Assembly: GCA_030544235.1 (NCBI GenBank)
Contig: CM060477.1
Coordinates: forward strand, 22,628,934-22,692,933
Reading direction: 5' to 3'
Source of the DNA: Lepturacanthus savala
Taxonomy: Eukaryota > Chordata > Actinopteri > Scombriformes > Trichiuridae
DNA length: 64,000 bases
The notes below the pieces were generated by a model that saw nothing but the letters and a program-made list of their open reading frames with translations, made no database searches and had not been told where the DNA came from. This document shows positions 33,341 through 45,531 of this stretch, one piece after another; position 1 is the stretch's first letter, and each line of letters opens with the position of its first letter. Position numbers and translations under genes: made by a program.

Positions 33341-33691
33341 GGGCGACACGGTGGCGCAGGGGTTAGCGCTGTTGCCTCACAGCAAGAAGGTTGCAGGTTC
33401 AAGACCTCCTTGGTCCGGGGTCTGGGACCTTTCTGTGTGGAGTTTGCATGTTCTCCCCGTGTCTGCGTGGGTTTTCACCGGGTACTCCGGCTTCCTCCCA
33501 CAGTCCAAAAACATGCTGAGGTTAATTGGCAACTCTAAATTGCCCGTAGGTGTGAGTGTGTGCCCCACGATTGGCTGGCGACCATCTGGGGTGTATCCCT
33601 GCCTCTCGCCGTAACGTGCTGGGATAGGCTCCAGCAGACCCCTGCGACCCTAATGAGGAATAAGCAGGTATAGAAAATGACTGACTGACCG
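33341..33691 (+). mobile_element. tRNA-derived SINE with 12-bp target duplication
   Basis: Starts GGGCGACACGGTGGCGCAGG. It contains A-box-like GGGGTTAGCGCTG (33358-33370) and B-box-like GGTTCAAGACC, a conserved body (GTGTGGAGTTTGCATGTTCT), and ends in a CTGACTGACC tail repeat. Perfect 12-bp flanking repeats ACATTCACATTG lie at 33329-33340 and 33692-33703. This body is widespread in teleost genomes. It inserted next to the truncated Gypsy-B 5' LTR. Confidence 0.88.
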
Positions 33692-33703
33692 ACATTCACA
33701 TTG

Positions 33704-35830
33704 ATCGTATAGTGGATTTGAAGTAAAATGGATGAAACAAAATAGTCTTATTCTAGTTTATCAAGCTTACATAAAATCAAAAAACTTAAACACTGGACTG
33801 TTACCCTTTTTATAGTATTTGTCAATTCACCTCACACAACAAGGCAAGAAAAGGAACTTTAACACAAAATCTTCCATATCGCCATAAAACACATATATTA
33901 ACATACCTGCATTTAGTTCCTCCACCTTTCTCACTCTCTCTTCCACTTCCTTTTCTACAGCGCCAATAGCGATTCATTCAGTTCTTACTGTATGCTGCTC
34001 TGTCTGACAGACTGGTGTTGCTACAGGCTGGACTCTCTTCCTAGCTCCGGTGGTTGGGACAGGATGTCCAGTTGTCTGCCTTTCTTTTTTTGGGTTATTT
34101 CAACCTGCCACAAGCTGTGACATCTCCACCTGCTCTCTATGTGCAGCTGTTACTCGCAGGCAAAGTTTCTTCTGCTCTCCGTGTGTTCTTCTAAAAATAT
34201 TATAATCATCATGAAAATTTGTCAATAATGACAGTGAAATAAAAGCAAGTTTAGGTGAATTACACGCATTATGCACATACGCAGATCGCCATGACATCAC
34301 AGTAGCCTAGGTTATACTTCTGTGTACAATGTTGATGCAGACCCCTATGCTGATGCGCACCTCCAAAAAATCTTGACTACATGTTGCATCGATGCAGAAC
34401 TCCAGGGCTGTGATTGGTGAGTTCAGCCGTGGTGGTCTACAAGTCGCCTCTGCAAACTGCTTTTCTGATCCTTCCGCTTTACGTTCTGCAATAAAAACAT
34501 TTTCTCTTTGATATCAATAAGCTACCAACATTTGCACTCCATCCGGTTGTTTGAAGGAGTATTAGAACCAGGCAAAAAAAAAAAAGCAGAAAGAAAACCC
34601 AGCAAATCAGGCAGAAGAGAAAAAAAGCCCACTGCATAGAATCCAGAGTATATTATTTAGGGGGAAATGTTTGTTCTTTTGTATGTTGTATGTATGTTTT
34701 TTTCTTGACGCTTTAACATTTTCAATAAAAGCATTTAGTCTTTGATATTGATATGCTCCAAACACACACTGCATCCTGGTACAAGAACTAACAAAAGAAA
34801 AAAGTCTGCACAATCTGGAATGTGTTATTTGGGTGTGTGTGTGTGTTTGTTTGTTTTTTGCCTGTTATTTTCTTTCTTGCGCCCAACTTTCTTTTTTGTT
34901 TTTGGCCTGGCATATGGTTGGAAGCATCGATTCCCTCTACGCAGAACTTCAAATGCACAAGGTCTGCTCAACTCCCATCCTATGAATTTGGCCAAAGCTA
35001 CTACACTTTAAGATTGTCAAGAACTTAGCTGTCCAGGCAAGTTTGTTATTCTACTAGAAAGGTAGAGAGGTAGCCTACTTCAGCACACATGAGTAAATGG
35101 TAGTGTTGTTAGAGGTCTGTTTTTTTAATGCTTTACTCGTTAAGAATCACATCAGATAGATTCAGTGTCAATGTCCTTGGGTAGCTCAATTATTAATATC
35201 ATTCTGTACAGTAAGTCATGTTGACTATAAATACATTCAAGTATATAAGCAAGTGCATATTGGACGACCACCTTTTTACACATTGTTATTTTAACTTGAT
35301 AGTTTCTGTTAAGATGCTTTAACTATGACAATGAAGTGGACACTCAGGGACCTTTTCAGGGGGTATGTTGAGATCATTTTGGCAACAAAAAAATCATATT
35401 TAAAATATTGGATTAAAATGTCTTAAAACCTGTATTTAGAATTGGTAAGCATTATACTTTATGCATTTAACAGTACTACTGTCAGGAGCAGCAGCAGTAG
35501 CAGCACAGACCCAGCTACAGCCTTCTCCAGCAGCAATTTGCCAATATGCTGGAAATGAAAACAATACGAACACTTCAAAACCAAATTCCCATTCATTTAG
35601 GTTAATAAACAAATAAAGCCCGAGGTGTGAGGTTTGTAGGGATGACATTGTGACATGTGCATATATGAAATGTAAATAACTAGTAAATAAGACATAATAT
35701 GAATTAACAGTGTGTACACATAATGTTTTGCGACATTGACCACTGCGAGTGAAGGGCTCCCCCACCTTACAAAAGCCAATTTAAACACTGCCTAATCTAA
35801 TCTCTAAATCTGATCTAATTTTGTAAGAGC
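33704..35830. other. Spacer, no gene recognised
   Basis: Mixed A/T-rich DNA. A segment at about 34310-34400 (TTATACTTCTGTGTACAATG, GATGCGCACCTCCAAAAAAT) resembles a dispersed repeat also hinted at 2885-2905 and 15280-15310. A (TG)n-like run lies at 34832-34846. No supported coding region. Confidence 0.45.
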
Positions 35831-35849
35831 TTGATGCACATCAGTAACA

Positions 35850-36730
35850 GTGAATGGTCTAAAATTGAATTCACTATTTAAAGGTGGTTCAGCCACAGCA
35901 GAGGGCAGAGGAGGAAGAATTTACTTTGAGAAGTAAGTAGAGAAAACCAGAAGGAACAAAATGCTTGTTAAAACAGTTAAGCATCTCAGCTCTGTCATAG
36001 ATGGTGGTTGACTCTGTCACAATGCAAGTTGGAAGACTCAATAAGTTATTTGGTGATTATGATTTATTTGTCTGCCAGAATTTCTGAGGATTATTTAAAT
36101 TTTCCACTGTGAGGGCAAGAAAATAGCTATATTCAACTTATGCAGTACATTAATTGTTTAAGCATCTAAAAGTTGTCCAGAGGGCATTGGAATTTGTTTT
36201 CCTTGCTTTTGCCCAGTAATAATTTCTTTCTCAAATTGCCTTAGCCAATTCTTCAGAGAACCAGAGACCTTCCCTGCCCTTTATTCTAAACCTTTTGAAG
36301 GGGGCATGTTTATCAATGATTGGCGAAATAGCAAAATAAGAACAGGCTAACTCAACATCAGGTATTATGGAGACCTTGCTCCAATCAGTGATCATGTCTG
36401 TAGCCCTCTTCACTGAAATGTTTAATATCCCGTTTTGTGATATAATAAGGTTTGACATTTGGAATTCTAGTATCCTTGATACATGCAATAACACAGTGAT
36501 CACTCACATCATATGGAAATGCACTTACAGAGGTATACTTATACGGGTTATTGGTAATTAGCAAATCAATTAAAGTAGATTTTTCTGGACACTTTAGATT
36601 TAGTTGAGTGGGAGAAACACTTAATGGTGTATAATTCATTGAGTTGCAGTAGGTTTTAAACTCTTCTGAGGCTGGTGACTGCCAATCCCAGTTGAAATCC
36701 CCACAGAGGGCTATTTCACTTAGATTAGTT
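35850..36730 (-). pseudogene. Non-LTR retrotransposon (LINE) remnant
   Basis: On the minus strand near 36700 a GDFNWDWQS block and then LIDLLITNNPYKYTSVSAFP and VSDHCVIACI read as the C-terminal part of an apurinic-type endonuclease (SDHxxI motif). The linker to RT follows, then decayed sequence downstream to about 35850. Frames change at about 36440. Clade uncertain. Confidence 0.75.
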
Positions 36731-37128
36731 TATAAAGAATATTAGGTTTGGTTTTTCTTTTCTTTATATTTGTATAGTTAAGTGGATTAGTTTGGGGTGA
36801 TGTTGGGGACTACGGTAGTCATGAGTATTTTGTTTTAATTGTGTCCTTTCCCAGCAGGTGCTGAGGCCCAGACAGCAGTGAAGTAATGAAGTATTAGGTT
36901 TGTTTGAGATGAACTGTGCCTCACCTGGTAAGTAGAGAAGAGCAGGCAACAGCAGCAGGGGGCGGTGAAGACAAACTGTACTGAAGTCGGGAAATATCCA
37001 ACCACCTTTAACACAGAATATGCAGGTCACAGATATATTCATATCCTGTTTAAACTAGAACAAGAAGATCATCAGTAAAAAGAAAACAACACAATCATTT
37101 AATTTACATATTCAATTAAATTATTTTG
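36731..37128. other. Spacer, nothing firmly recognised
   Basis: Contains no convincing frame. It lies between the LINE remnant and the BEL 3' LTR. Confidence 0.4.
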
Positions 37129-37640
37129 TGCTGTCCTTACTGCAGTGTAGCAACTGTAGCTATCCAGCCAGTTAAACTCTGATGTAATGATGAGGAGTCT
37201 GTGATGTAGTTACAATTTCTGTTGTTTACTGAAGATTCCCACATTCCATGACAGGGTGAAAACTCTAACAAAAATACATTTTCATTGTTTTAACATTAAG
37301 CTGAGCTTCACATTAAGTCTGTTAAAATATCCTTGTACATACATGAAAATAAAAACAATCTTTTTAAACTATTTATTATCATCCCTTTTAACTCTAAACA
37401 CAACTTAATCTATCACTTATTTTACATAACAATGCATTTTACTTATGACTTTACTTCTAGTGTCGCTCAGATCTGAATTTTATTCTGTTTATATTGATTT
37501 CAACACACAGGAACTAAGCAGGATGTAATGGTTGCCGGGCAACAAGCTGTATCAAAATAAAAGTACTATTTGTTCTCAATGTATCATTATAAAAGTCCAC
37601 TGTGAGGACACTACACTAGAATGAACACTAAACTCAACTA
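37129..37640 (-). repeat. BEL 3' LTR
   Basis: The first about 205 bp are shared with 48595-48797. The outer 5' end of the LTR is uncertain (36 to 60 nt before the integrase stop near 37670). Confidence 0.7.
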
Positions 37641-37668
37641 AGGACTACAACTGAAGCATCAGTTCTTA

Positions 37669-40600
37669 CTAAGAAGCAAAACAGTTTTGGTCACTGGTCC
37701 AAGGTAATTCTTTGATTGTCCTTGGTTTGCTGTCTTTAGTTCCAGAATTCAGAATTGCTGTCACTTCTGCCTTTAGCGTGCACAAAGCTTCCTGAGTTAG
37801 GCAACTGCTGTGATCACGAAGCGTTGAATCCAGTATTCTCCAGGCTACCCCAATGAGGCGCTCCCATGAACCCCCCATGTGTGAGGCATGAGGTGGGTTA
37901 AACACCCAGGAGCATCTTTGTTGGTGCACATACCTCTGCACTGTGCTGTCTGGTTGATCTGCTCTCAGCCCAAGTTCTTTGCAGGCCCCAATGAAGTTTG
38001 TGCCGCAGTCGTTTGGCTGGTCCTCTTATAGCAAAGAAACGCCTCAGCAGGTTTATGCAGTTAGAGGTGTTCATTGTGGTAATCACCTCAATGTGAACCA
38101 CCCTGGAGCTCATGCAGCAGAATAGTATTGCCCAGCACTTGCTCTCAGGTCGTGCCCCTCATTTGCATTTGTGAATAGTTGAGTTAATGAGCCGTTTGCC
38201 TTCCAGGATCCAGAGCCCAGCAGCTCGTACAGCACCGTCTGTTAAATGATGGCCCTGATGCTTTACTTGGGCATGATGGTATCTGGTGAGAAACAAGGAC
38301 ACGTGGTGATTTTTTTGAAGAATGATGGGGTTCTTTTGTTCAAAGACCAGGTCCGTATTCTTCACTCTGCCTCGAGGCAGAGGAGATCATCCTGTAATAC
38401 CGGGTAGGCAGCTGTTTAACGGAACTTGCTTTCCTCTCTCAAGAGCTTCAAATTCCTTTATGAATGTATTTCTTTGAACAGCTCTGATAATGACTTCTCT
38501 TGCTTGGGAAAGTTTATCCACTGAGTGAGGTAGGTCACAGTGATGCCATCCTTTACACTTGTCTGTCGGAGTCTTGAAAGATCTTGTTATATGAATCAGG
38601 AGTGCAATAGCTTGTTGGAGAGTCTCAAATGTGGAGAACCTCTCAAAGCAATGAGAACTTTCCCTTGTAGATGGGTGATGTAGTTCTTCACAACTGGATG
38701 GACTTTTCCATCTGACTCTGGTGAAGCTAAGCTGAAGGACTGAGTGGGCTCTGGCTGAATGGAGGGCTTGCACAGGAAGGTTGGTCCGTTGAACCACATT
38801 GTCTGTGTGAGTTGTGATGCTGGATTGTCTTCGGTGTTCACATAGCGCCATTGCTCAGGGATGGTGGACTAGAGCATACGCTGAACCCGATTATGGATGT
38901 ACACATAGAAGCATCTGGACTGGTTGTAAATGTATCCAAAGACAACTTTGCTGTCTGTGTAGAATATAGTGGCAACCAGCTTTAGATCCAGCTCATCCTG
39001 AAACAACTCAGCCATTTCCACTGCTAAGACCGATTCTCAAGTCTTGGAATGGTCGGGTCAGATTGAGGGGCAAGTTTGGACTTTGCCATGACAAATCCAA
39101 TGTTCACAGCATCTTTTTGGGTGGCCTTCAAATAGGCTACGGCACCAATGGCCACCAATCGTGGAGTTCTACTCGCTCAGCCTTGGTTGGACTGTGTATA
39201 TCCTATGTATATGAAAGTGCCTCAAGTCTTGAAGTGAGTTTCTCCATGCCATTCCTGTACTTTGTGTGCTCTGATTGTGTCTCTCCCTAGCAGCAGGAGG
39301 ATTTCAGCTGTGAGGTCCAGCTCTGGCATGTGTTCTGCTACCTTTGGCAGGTGAGGATGATGACGAGCAGCACTTGGTGTGGGAATTTCAGACTGATTGT
39401 CAGGTAAGTCATTACACTCAATGAGCGGTGGTAGGGGGATTTCACTTTCCCATCGAGGGACTCCATGATAAAATCTGTTGCCCTTCTGCCGAATGTTTTC
39501 ACTATACCGGAACATGTTCTCAGTTGGTAAGGATATGGCTCAGTGTAAATGTTGAACTTGTCAAAGAAACTGGACTTGGCCAAAGACTGGTTGCTCTGGT
39601 CATCTTGCACAGTGTAGGCGTTGATGGCTTTATCTGTATAGCCTTTCTGGTACACCCTTACTAGGCATATCTTGGAGCATGACAGTCCGACTTGTCCTGT
39701 ACCACATACTGCTGTGCAGCTTGAGCTAATCTCACTGTTGTCGTTTACCTCTTCTCCCTCCCCACCATGCTGTGACAAGGTCAAAGGAGTCAAAGGGTGC
39801 AGTCCTGGTCCCGGATGCATAGCTGAGACATGTTGGGACTGTCACACTGACATTTCACTGTTGTAGTGAAGTCCTTTGCCATATGGTTGGTTGAGCTACA
39901 GCACTTAAAGCAGATTACATTTTCTTTCAGAAAGCTCTTTCTGTTGTCAAGAGTTTCAGCTCTGAAGGCTTTGCCTTTCTTTAGTGGATGGGGTTTTGCA
40001 TGTATTGGGCAGATCACTGGAGATGTTTTTTAAATCTGTGGGAGTGACATTGATCTTGTGAATAGCAATGGGTTTCTTGATGGTTTTAGGACAGGCACTT
40101 TCAGCTCTAACAGATGACATAGTGGCATTTAAAAAGGCAAAGCTGGGGTAATTTCTTTTCTTGGCCTCATAACAAATGAACTTAGTGAAGTAGTCAAACG
40201 GTGGGAACCGTCCTCCATTTGCTTCATTATGCTTAGAACCAGCCAAGATGCACTTTTCCTGGAGTCCATAAGGCAGCTTGGTTACTATAGGTTCAATTCC
40301 ACGCGTTGTATCCAGGTATGATAAGCCTTGTAAGTAGCCATCTTCTTTAGCACATTGCACTTCTATAAGCAGATTCATCATCTTGGACATCTCGTATAAG
40401 CTTGTATTTGCTAGGTCACGTCGAGCTAAATACTATGTTCAGTTGCAGGCATACTTTGAGTATTTGTCAGCGGGGGGTTTGAAGGATGAAACCCCAACAT
40501 TCAGGTTACTGATCTGTGAGGTGAGAGTTTTGGGAATTACCTGGGCCCCTTCTCTGGTAAATGGATTCTGGCTGATTGACTCTTGGGCTACTGCTGGTGG

Positions 40601-40686
40601 GATATAAGCATAGTCTTAGTCAGGCTTATAAGGACTGACATGCACAACACACTCCAGCACAGCAGGTGGCAGTTGAACTGTCCATG
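37669..40686 (-). pseudogene. BEL pol and gag, main part
   Basis: Integrase C-terminal frames 37669-38113 with FNPPHASHMGGSWERL. An RNase H-like stretch near 38850-39000 includes VHIHNRVQRML-type context. Protease-end block LDLTAEILLLLGRDTIRAHK near 39270-39330. A gag Cys/His region (CPIHAKPHPL, RKSFLKENVICFKCC) lies near 39900-40010 and capsid-like gag at 39956-40390, extending in a changed frame to about 40686. Multiple stops; not functional. Confidence 0.82.
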
Positions 40687-41945
40687 CAGATTTTTAGTGA
40701 TTGTATTATTAGAAATATCTATTTAAAAAAATCAGAAATAATAGATGTGAAACTTACGTGACAATTAAAGATCAAAAAATTAATGAATTGACTCAAAGCG
40801 GAAATGGAACTACATCACTTACAGGCTCGTCAGCCCGCCTTCCCTTCTACACCTACTGCTGATCAAGGTACCTGAGTTTCACAATCCCTTTTAATCCTTT
40901 GCATCTTTCTCAATATGTTTGTCGTTTGGAAAGTAGACTTAAATATAACATAGTTGTTTGTGTTTTTTAATCAATGTGGGTCATGGACGCGCCTGTGTGT
41001 CATAATCAAATGACTGTTATTGGGACGTCATTGTAACAAGGCGCGCTCCCACTGGTGTCAGATTTCAGTTTTTTATGATATAATTTTTCGGAATATTTGC
41101 GTAGTCGCATTCTGTATATATTCACCGCACGTTCAGTGCGGGAAAAGACGGAAAAAAGATGCTGGCGGTCGGAAAGTTTTAGAAAAAAAACAAAAGAGCA
41201 CACAATGACAACACATTTCCTATTGGCAGAAAAACCCACCACATCATCCAATCAAAATCCTACACCGAAACACGCATTTGGTTGCCGGTGGAAAAAAGTG
41301 CATATTGGCAATGATACAGACAGACTGCGATAGCAATAGTTAGTTTAGATATAATTGAGATTGGTGATGTTTAGCATATTTTAAGTGTTTAGTTAGGGTG
41401 TGGTTGTAGTAGTATAGTGTATAGTGTTGTGTATCTAGTGTTTAGTCTGATCATTTTTAATCGACTTATAAATATGGAGCGGGCAGTGGATCTCCTTTCC
41501 ACTCGATGAGGGAGACGCAGCGTCTCCCATCACGCCCTGTGTCACAGCCACAGATGCAGTAGAAAAAGCACCAAAGGCTGAAATGCAAACACTGCCTCCA
41601 GGTGAACAAAGGAGGTAACAAATAACTTCTGTGTCACTAATAAAACTGATAGAACTGCACGCTCTCTAGCTTGCTAATGCATCGTAATGCCCCACAGCCA
41701 TGATCAAACTTCATTCAGTGCAATCTTCTTTGGGTAGCACAGATATATGCATATAGCAACGTGACATGTTGAATATGATCAAAGACACTGGACACTATTG
41801 ATCTGCATTGGAAGGGCATCAAGCTCCGAACACTGTTTTGTGAACCGCTAGATTAGTTAGGTTGCATACCACCATAGCCTATGTGTTTTGCTGCCCACTT
41901 TTCTGTTAAAGTGGGGGAAAAACTGTACGGTGGCCGGGAACCCTC

Positions 41946-42072
41946 AGCGCTGTAAATAAAAGAAACAGTGCGAACAAAAAACGAAACGCCGCTGCAAATA
42001 AAAGAAACACAGCTGCAAATAAAAAACATGGCACTGCAAATAAAAAACACAGCACTGCAAATAAAAGAAATC
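41946..42072. repeat. Short tandem CTGCAAATAAAA repeats
   Basis: Five to six imperfect units of about 25 bp, each containing CTGCAAATAAAA followed by GAAACACAG or AACACAG, upstream of the SAMD3-like exons. Confidence 0.8.
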
Positions 42073-42839
42073 TCCACAATGGAAGTGAATTACTGGGGAC
42101 TATTATTAGTGGTGCATTTGTATTTTTTTATTGGAGCGAAGAAAAAGAATACAATGAAGAGGAGTGTTGTGAAGCAGAGGTAATTAGGGGGGCAATTGAT
42201 TGTTTATCCAGTGGGTGCCGCTGTGTGATCATTGTGGCTGGCAAGAAGGTTTACTGAAGAAGTTGTCATTCTCCCCAGGACTGGAAGGGATGTATTGTTT
42301 TTGTATATCTCGATAAAAAGTGAAACTCAACATCTGCGTTTGTTGTCCTTTGTTTTGACAAGTTACCACATGTAGGAATATGAAAAACAATACAAGAAGG
42401 AACAAGTAAATAAAAACTCTGTGTTTACTGTCGCTACATGACTGTATTTGTCAATGTGTTATAGTTAGGCCACGTAGCCCCATGTTTGATATGAAGCTGA
42501 ACTAGAGGATGCTAAAAGGACAATACATTATGATCTTGTGGTATTTAAATATCATGTGAACACATGTCCCCAGCTGGTCAGAATCTTGGAAAGGGCTAAA
42601 GAAAAAATGACAGCACACGCACAGCTGAGAATGCATACTTTTGAAATTGACTACTATTTTGCTAGTTACGCTACCAGTTGTTTTTTCATTCTTATTTTGA
42701 TTTCATGATTAATTTCTGTTCTGAGCTGCTATTTTAATTGTAAGGTTTCAAGTTTTGTTTGAAGTTGAAGAATATTGAGGGACAAAATGGGGGCTTATCT
42801 GTTCACTTGTAAATGGCATTGATTGACTTACTGTAAAAA

Positions 42840-42866
42840 AAACACACACACACACACACACACAAA
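42840..42866. repeat. (AC)n microsatellite
   Basis: About 26 bp of AC repeat in front of the first recognisable SAMD3-like exon. Confidence 0.9.
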
Positions 42867-43995
42867 CTAGCATGGGACCAAAGTGGACATACAAGATGAC
42901 GATTCAATGAAGATGATTCCAGGAAAATTACACTTGCATCAGGACTGCCAAATTTTGTGGAGGACCTTGTCTCTGAAATGAAGACTATCTCAGGACTCTC
43001 TCAATAGTACAACAGTCCAGTACAGAGATGCAGACTTTGGAAATGAGTACATAAACTTGATGGCTATTAGTGACATCCAGGATAAGGCAACTTTGAAAGT
43101 TGTTTTTTTTTGTCATGTGATGAAAATGGCCCCCACATTCCGGTCAGTCTGACACCTTGCAGCACCAGTACGCCTGTACCTTTGACATCTTGCAGTCCTG
43201 AGACTTCAGGAAGCTCCTACAATTCTCCATCCCATTGCAGTTTTTCCTCAGATCATTCACTTAGCAGTGCAGACACACTCATCTTGGATCCAGTTCCACA
43301 ACCAAGAACCTCTTGGCCTTCCCTCTTCATTGTCCCCCGCTTTTCATATATTGCTGAAGTTCAGGAAGGAAGCGAATGTGTAATTTAGGGCACATGGCAC
43401 TCTTCTTACCCCTCCGCCAAAGCTGAGAATGGATAACCTTGAAGCCATGGCTGAAGAGATATTCAAATACACTGCCTATCCCAATGATGCACAAATTGAA
43501 GAGGCTGCAGAAGTTTTGGTATATAAACATCCATGCTTGCGGCAAAGGGGAAGCCACGCTGGGCACGAGGGATGGAAAATGTATTTGAAGACAAAGATTG
43601 CCAATTAATGCACAAAGCTTTCCAAGATTGGGGTGGCTGAAGTCACTGTTAACTCCTTAAAGAACAAGCGCAAAGGTCAAGAGAAGGCAGCTGCGGACAA
43701 AAACAAAAAAAGGTGGTGAACTTCTTACCATGCCTTCCAAAGGGTGAAACCACAGAGAGCCTAGAAGAAGAAAGGGTGGCCCTGTTAACTGAAGTCAAAA
43801 AACGAAACAACAAAGCTGTGATAAAACAAAAGATGGAGAAGACCTTTTCATACAGGCGCAAAGAGGTGGTCCGAGATGCACCGGCAGTTTATGACTTTGT
43901 GAGCAGATGGCCTGCGTTGTTCACAGTGAATGAAGTGAGTATGGGGGAGGGAGTTTGTTATGATTCAAGGGTATTTAACTGGTAATCTATTTTTT

Positions 43996-44345
43996 AGACA
44001 TACCCTGCTCCAAAAAATAATGGCAACACCAAAACCAAAGCAATGCAACTCCCCATTAATCATACTTCTGTGATCTCAGCCTGTCCAGTTAGGAAGCAGT
44101 ACTCATTTTGAATTCATTTTGCCTACTTTTTTGAAAATTTAACAATGGGTAGAAATTAGAGGTAATAACCAAAATACGCTTCAAAAATAGTTAATCGTCA
44201 GGTGGTGTTGCAGATCATTTATCTTTTTTCATCCTCTCTGTCTGATTTTTGGTCACATGTGCATTTTGATAGTTTCACACCCGTGTATGTACCATGACGC
44301 TGTGTCTATCACCCACTGATGTTGCTCAGCTCACCACAGGAGTTG
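43996..44345 (+). mobile_element. Tc1-like element 4, 5' fragment
   Basis: Begins ACCCTGCTCCAAAAAATAAT and continues with the non-coding leader of a common fish Tc1-like element (CAACTCCCCATTAATCATAC, CTGTCCAGTTAGGAAGCAGT), breaking off near GTTGCTCAGCTCA. It lies within an intron of the SAMD3-like relic. Confidence 0.75.
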
Positions 44346-44384
44346 GTGTTGTCCCACCTACAGGCCTGGAGAAGGAAAGACAGA

Positions 44385-44541
44385 GGGTCCCTTTCAATAT
44401 CTAGCCTCCCGTCCTCTACTTTTGCTTGTGTCCGCCATAGGCAAAACAACTCTTTGGGGGCTGTTACCCATTCAACATCCCAAATGCAAATGAGAATATT
44501 ACCTTTGAAGAGGAGGGGAGGTTGGATATTGAATGGGACCC
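44385..44541. repeat. Inverted repeat pair
   Basis: AGGGTCCCTTTCAATATCTA (44385 on) and TGGATATTGAATGGGACCC (44523-44541) are inverted copies, about 33-nt arms with roughly 28 matches around a 90-nt centre. Possibly a small MITE or a cruciform-forming relic. Confidence 0.6.
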
Positions 44542-45439
44542 ACAAAGACAAGCCACAAGACAGACGGGCAGCATAACAACTGGGCCTAATAACCATGTCA
44601 TTTTCTTCTAATATTACAGATCAATGCAGAATTCATGTGCCTGACAACTGTGCCACTTTCTTCCAAGTTCCTGGGACAACTTGACTGTTAGAGTGAGGGC
44701 TTGAGGAAGGTGTTAAAGGAGAAAGGAGGCACTGCAGGAAGGAACGTATCATTGCTCATGGCTCCATCAGCTAAGGCAAATATTGGCTTTCATTGTACAC
44801 AATCTAATGACCTGGGGTTAATCAAGGACCAGATTTGAAATGTCAGGCTAAATATCTGCCTAAATCATATGAATCACTAAAATGCATTTTAAAATCAATT
44901 CATATTAGTTGTGTAGATATTTAACTGCACATTTCAACTATTATAAAATGAGTTTGACAACTGAAGCATGTCTATCCCACATCAACACGCTTATTGTGTC
45001 CTCTTCCAAGTCTCTGAAAGTGGTGCCTAGTTGTGTAGTGTTGACAGTGGTCGTTGTGACTGAACATGCATACGTTACAGATGAGGTTAATAATTGCAGG
45101 TTAATTTTCCTCTTTTGCAGAGTCAATGCATTGAAGTCTCAAGGGACTGCATACTTCAGGGCCTCTCTGCATACTTGAATGAGGACTGCTCCACCCTGAT
45201 TAAAGAGTATTTGGTGAGTAGTGAAATAATGGAAACACAGTGAACTGTTCCTGAAACTTTCAATAAAAGAAAGGAATTCAATTAATGAAAATGTGATGTT
45301 TTTTCAATCAGAACTACAGTGGTGTTGTGCATGTAGGGGCTATAATTAGTTATTAGTAGTAATTAATAATGATCAAAGATGATTATTAATAATAATAAAA
45401 ATATTAATTAAATTTATTAATTAAAAATTAATAAATTAA

Positions 45440-45478
45440 AAACGGGGTACCACCGGATGAACCCGGATGAATGTGTAG

Positions 45479-45531
<53 letters not shown>

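Noticed and set aside
33358..33410. Possible tRNA gene
   Set aside because: The A/B-box-like sequences belong to a SINE with target duplications; no cloverleaf could be formed.
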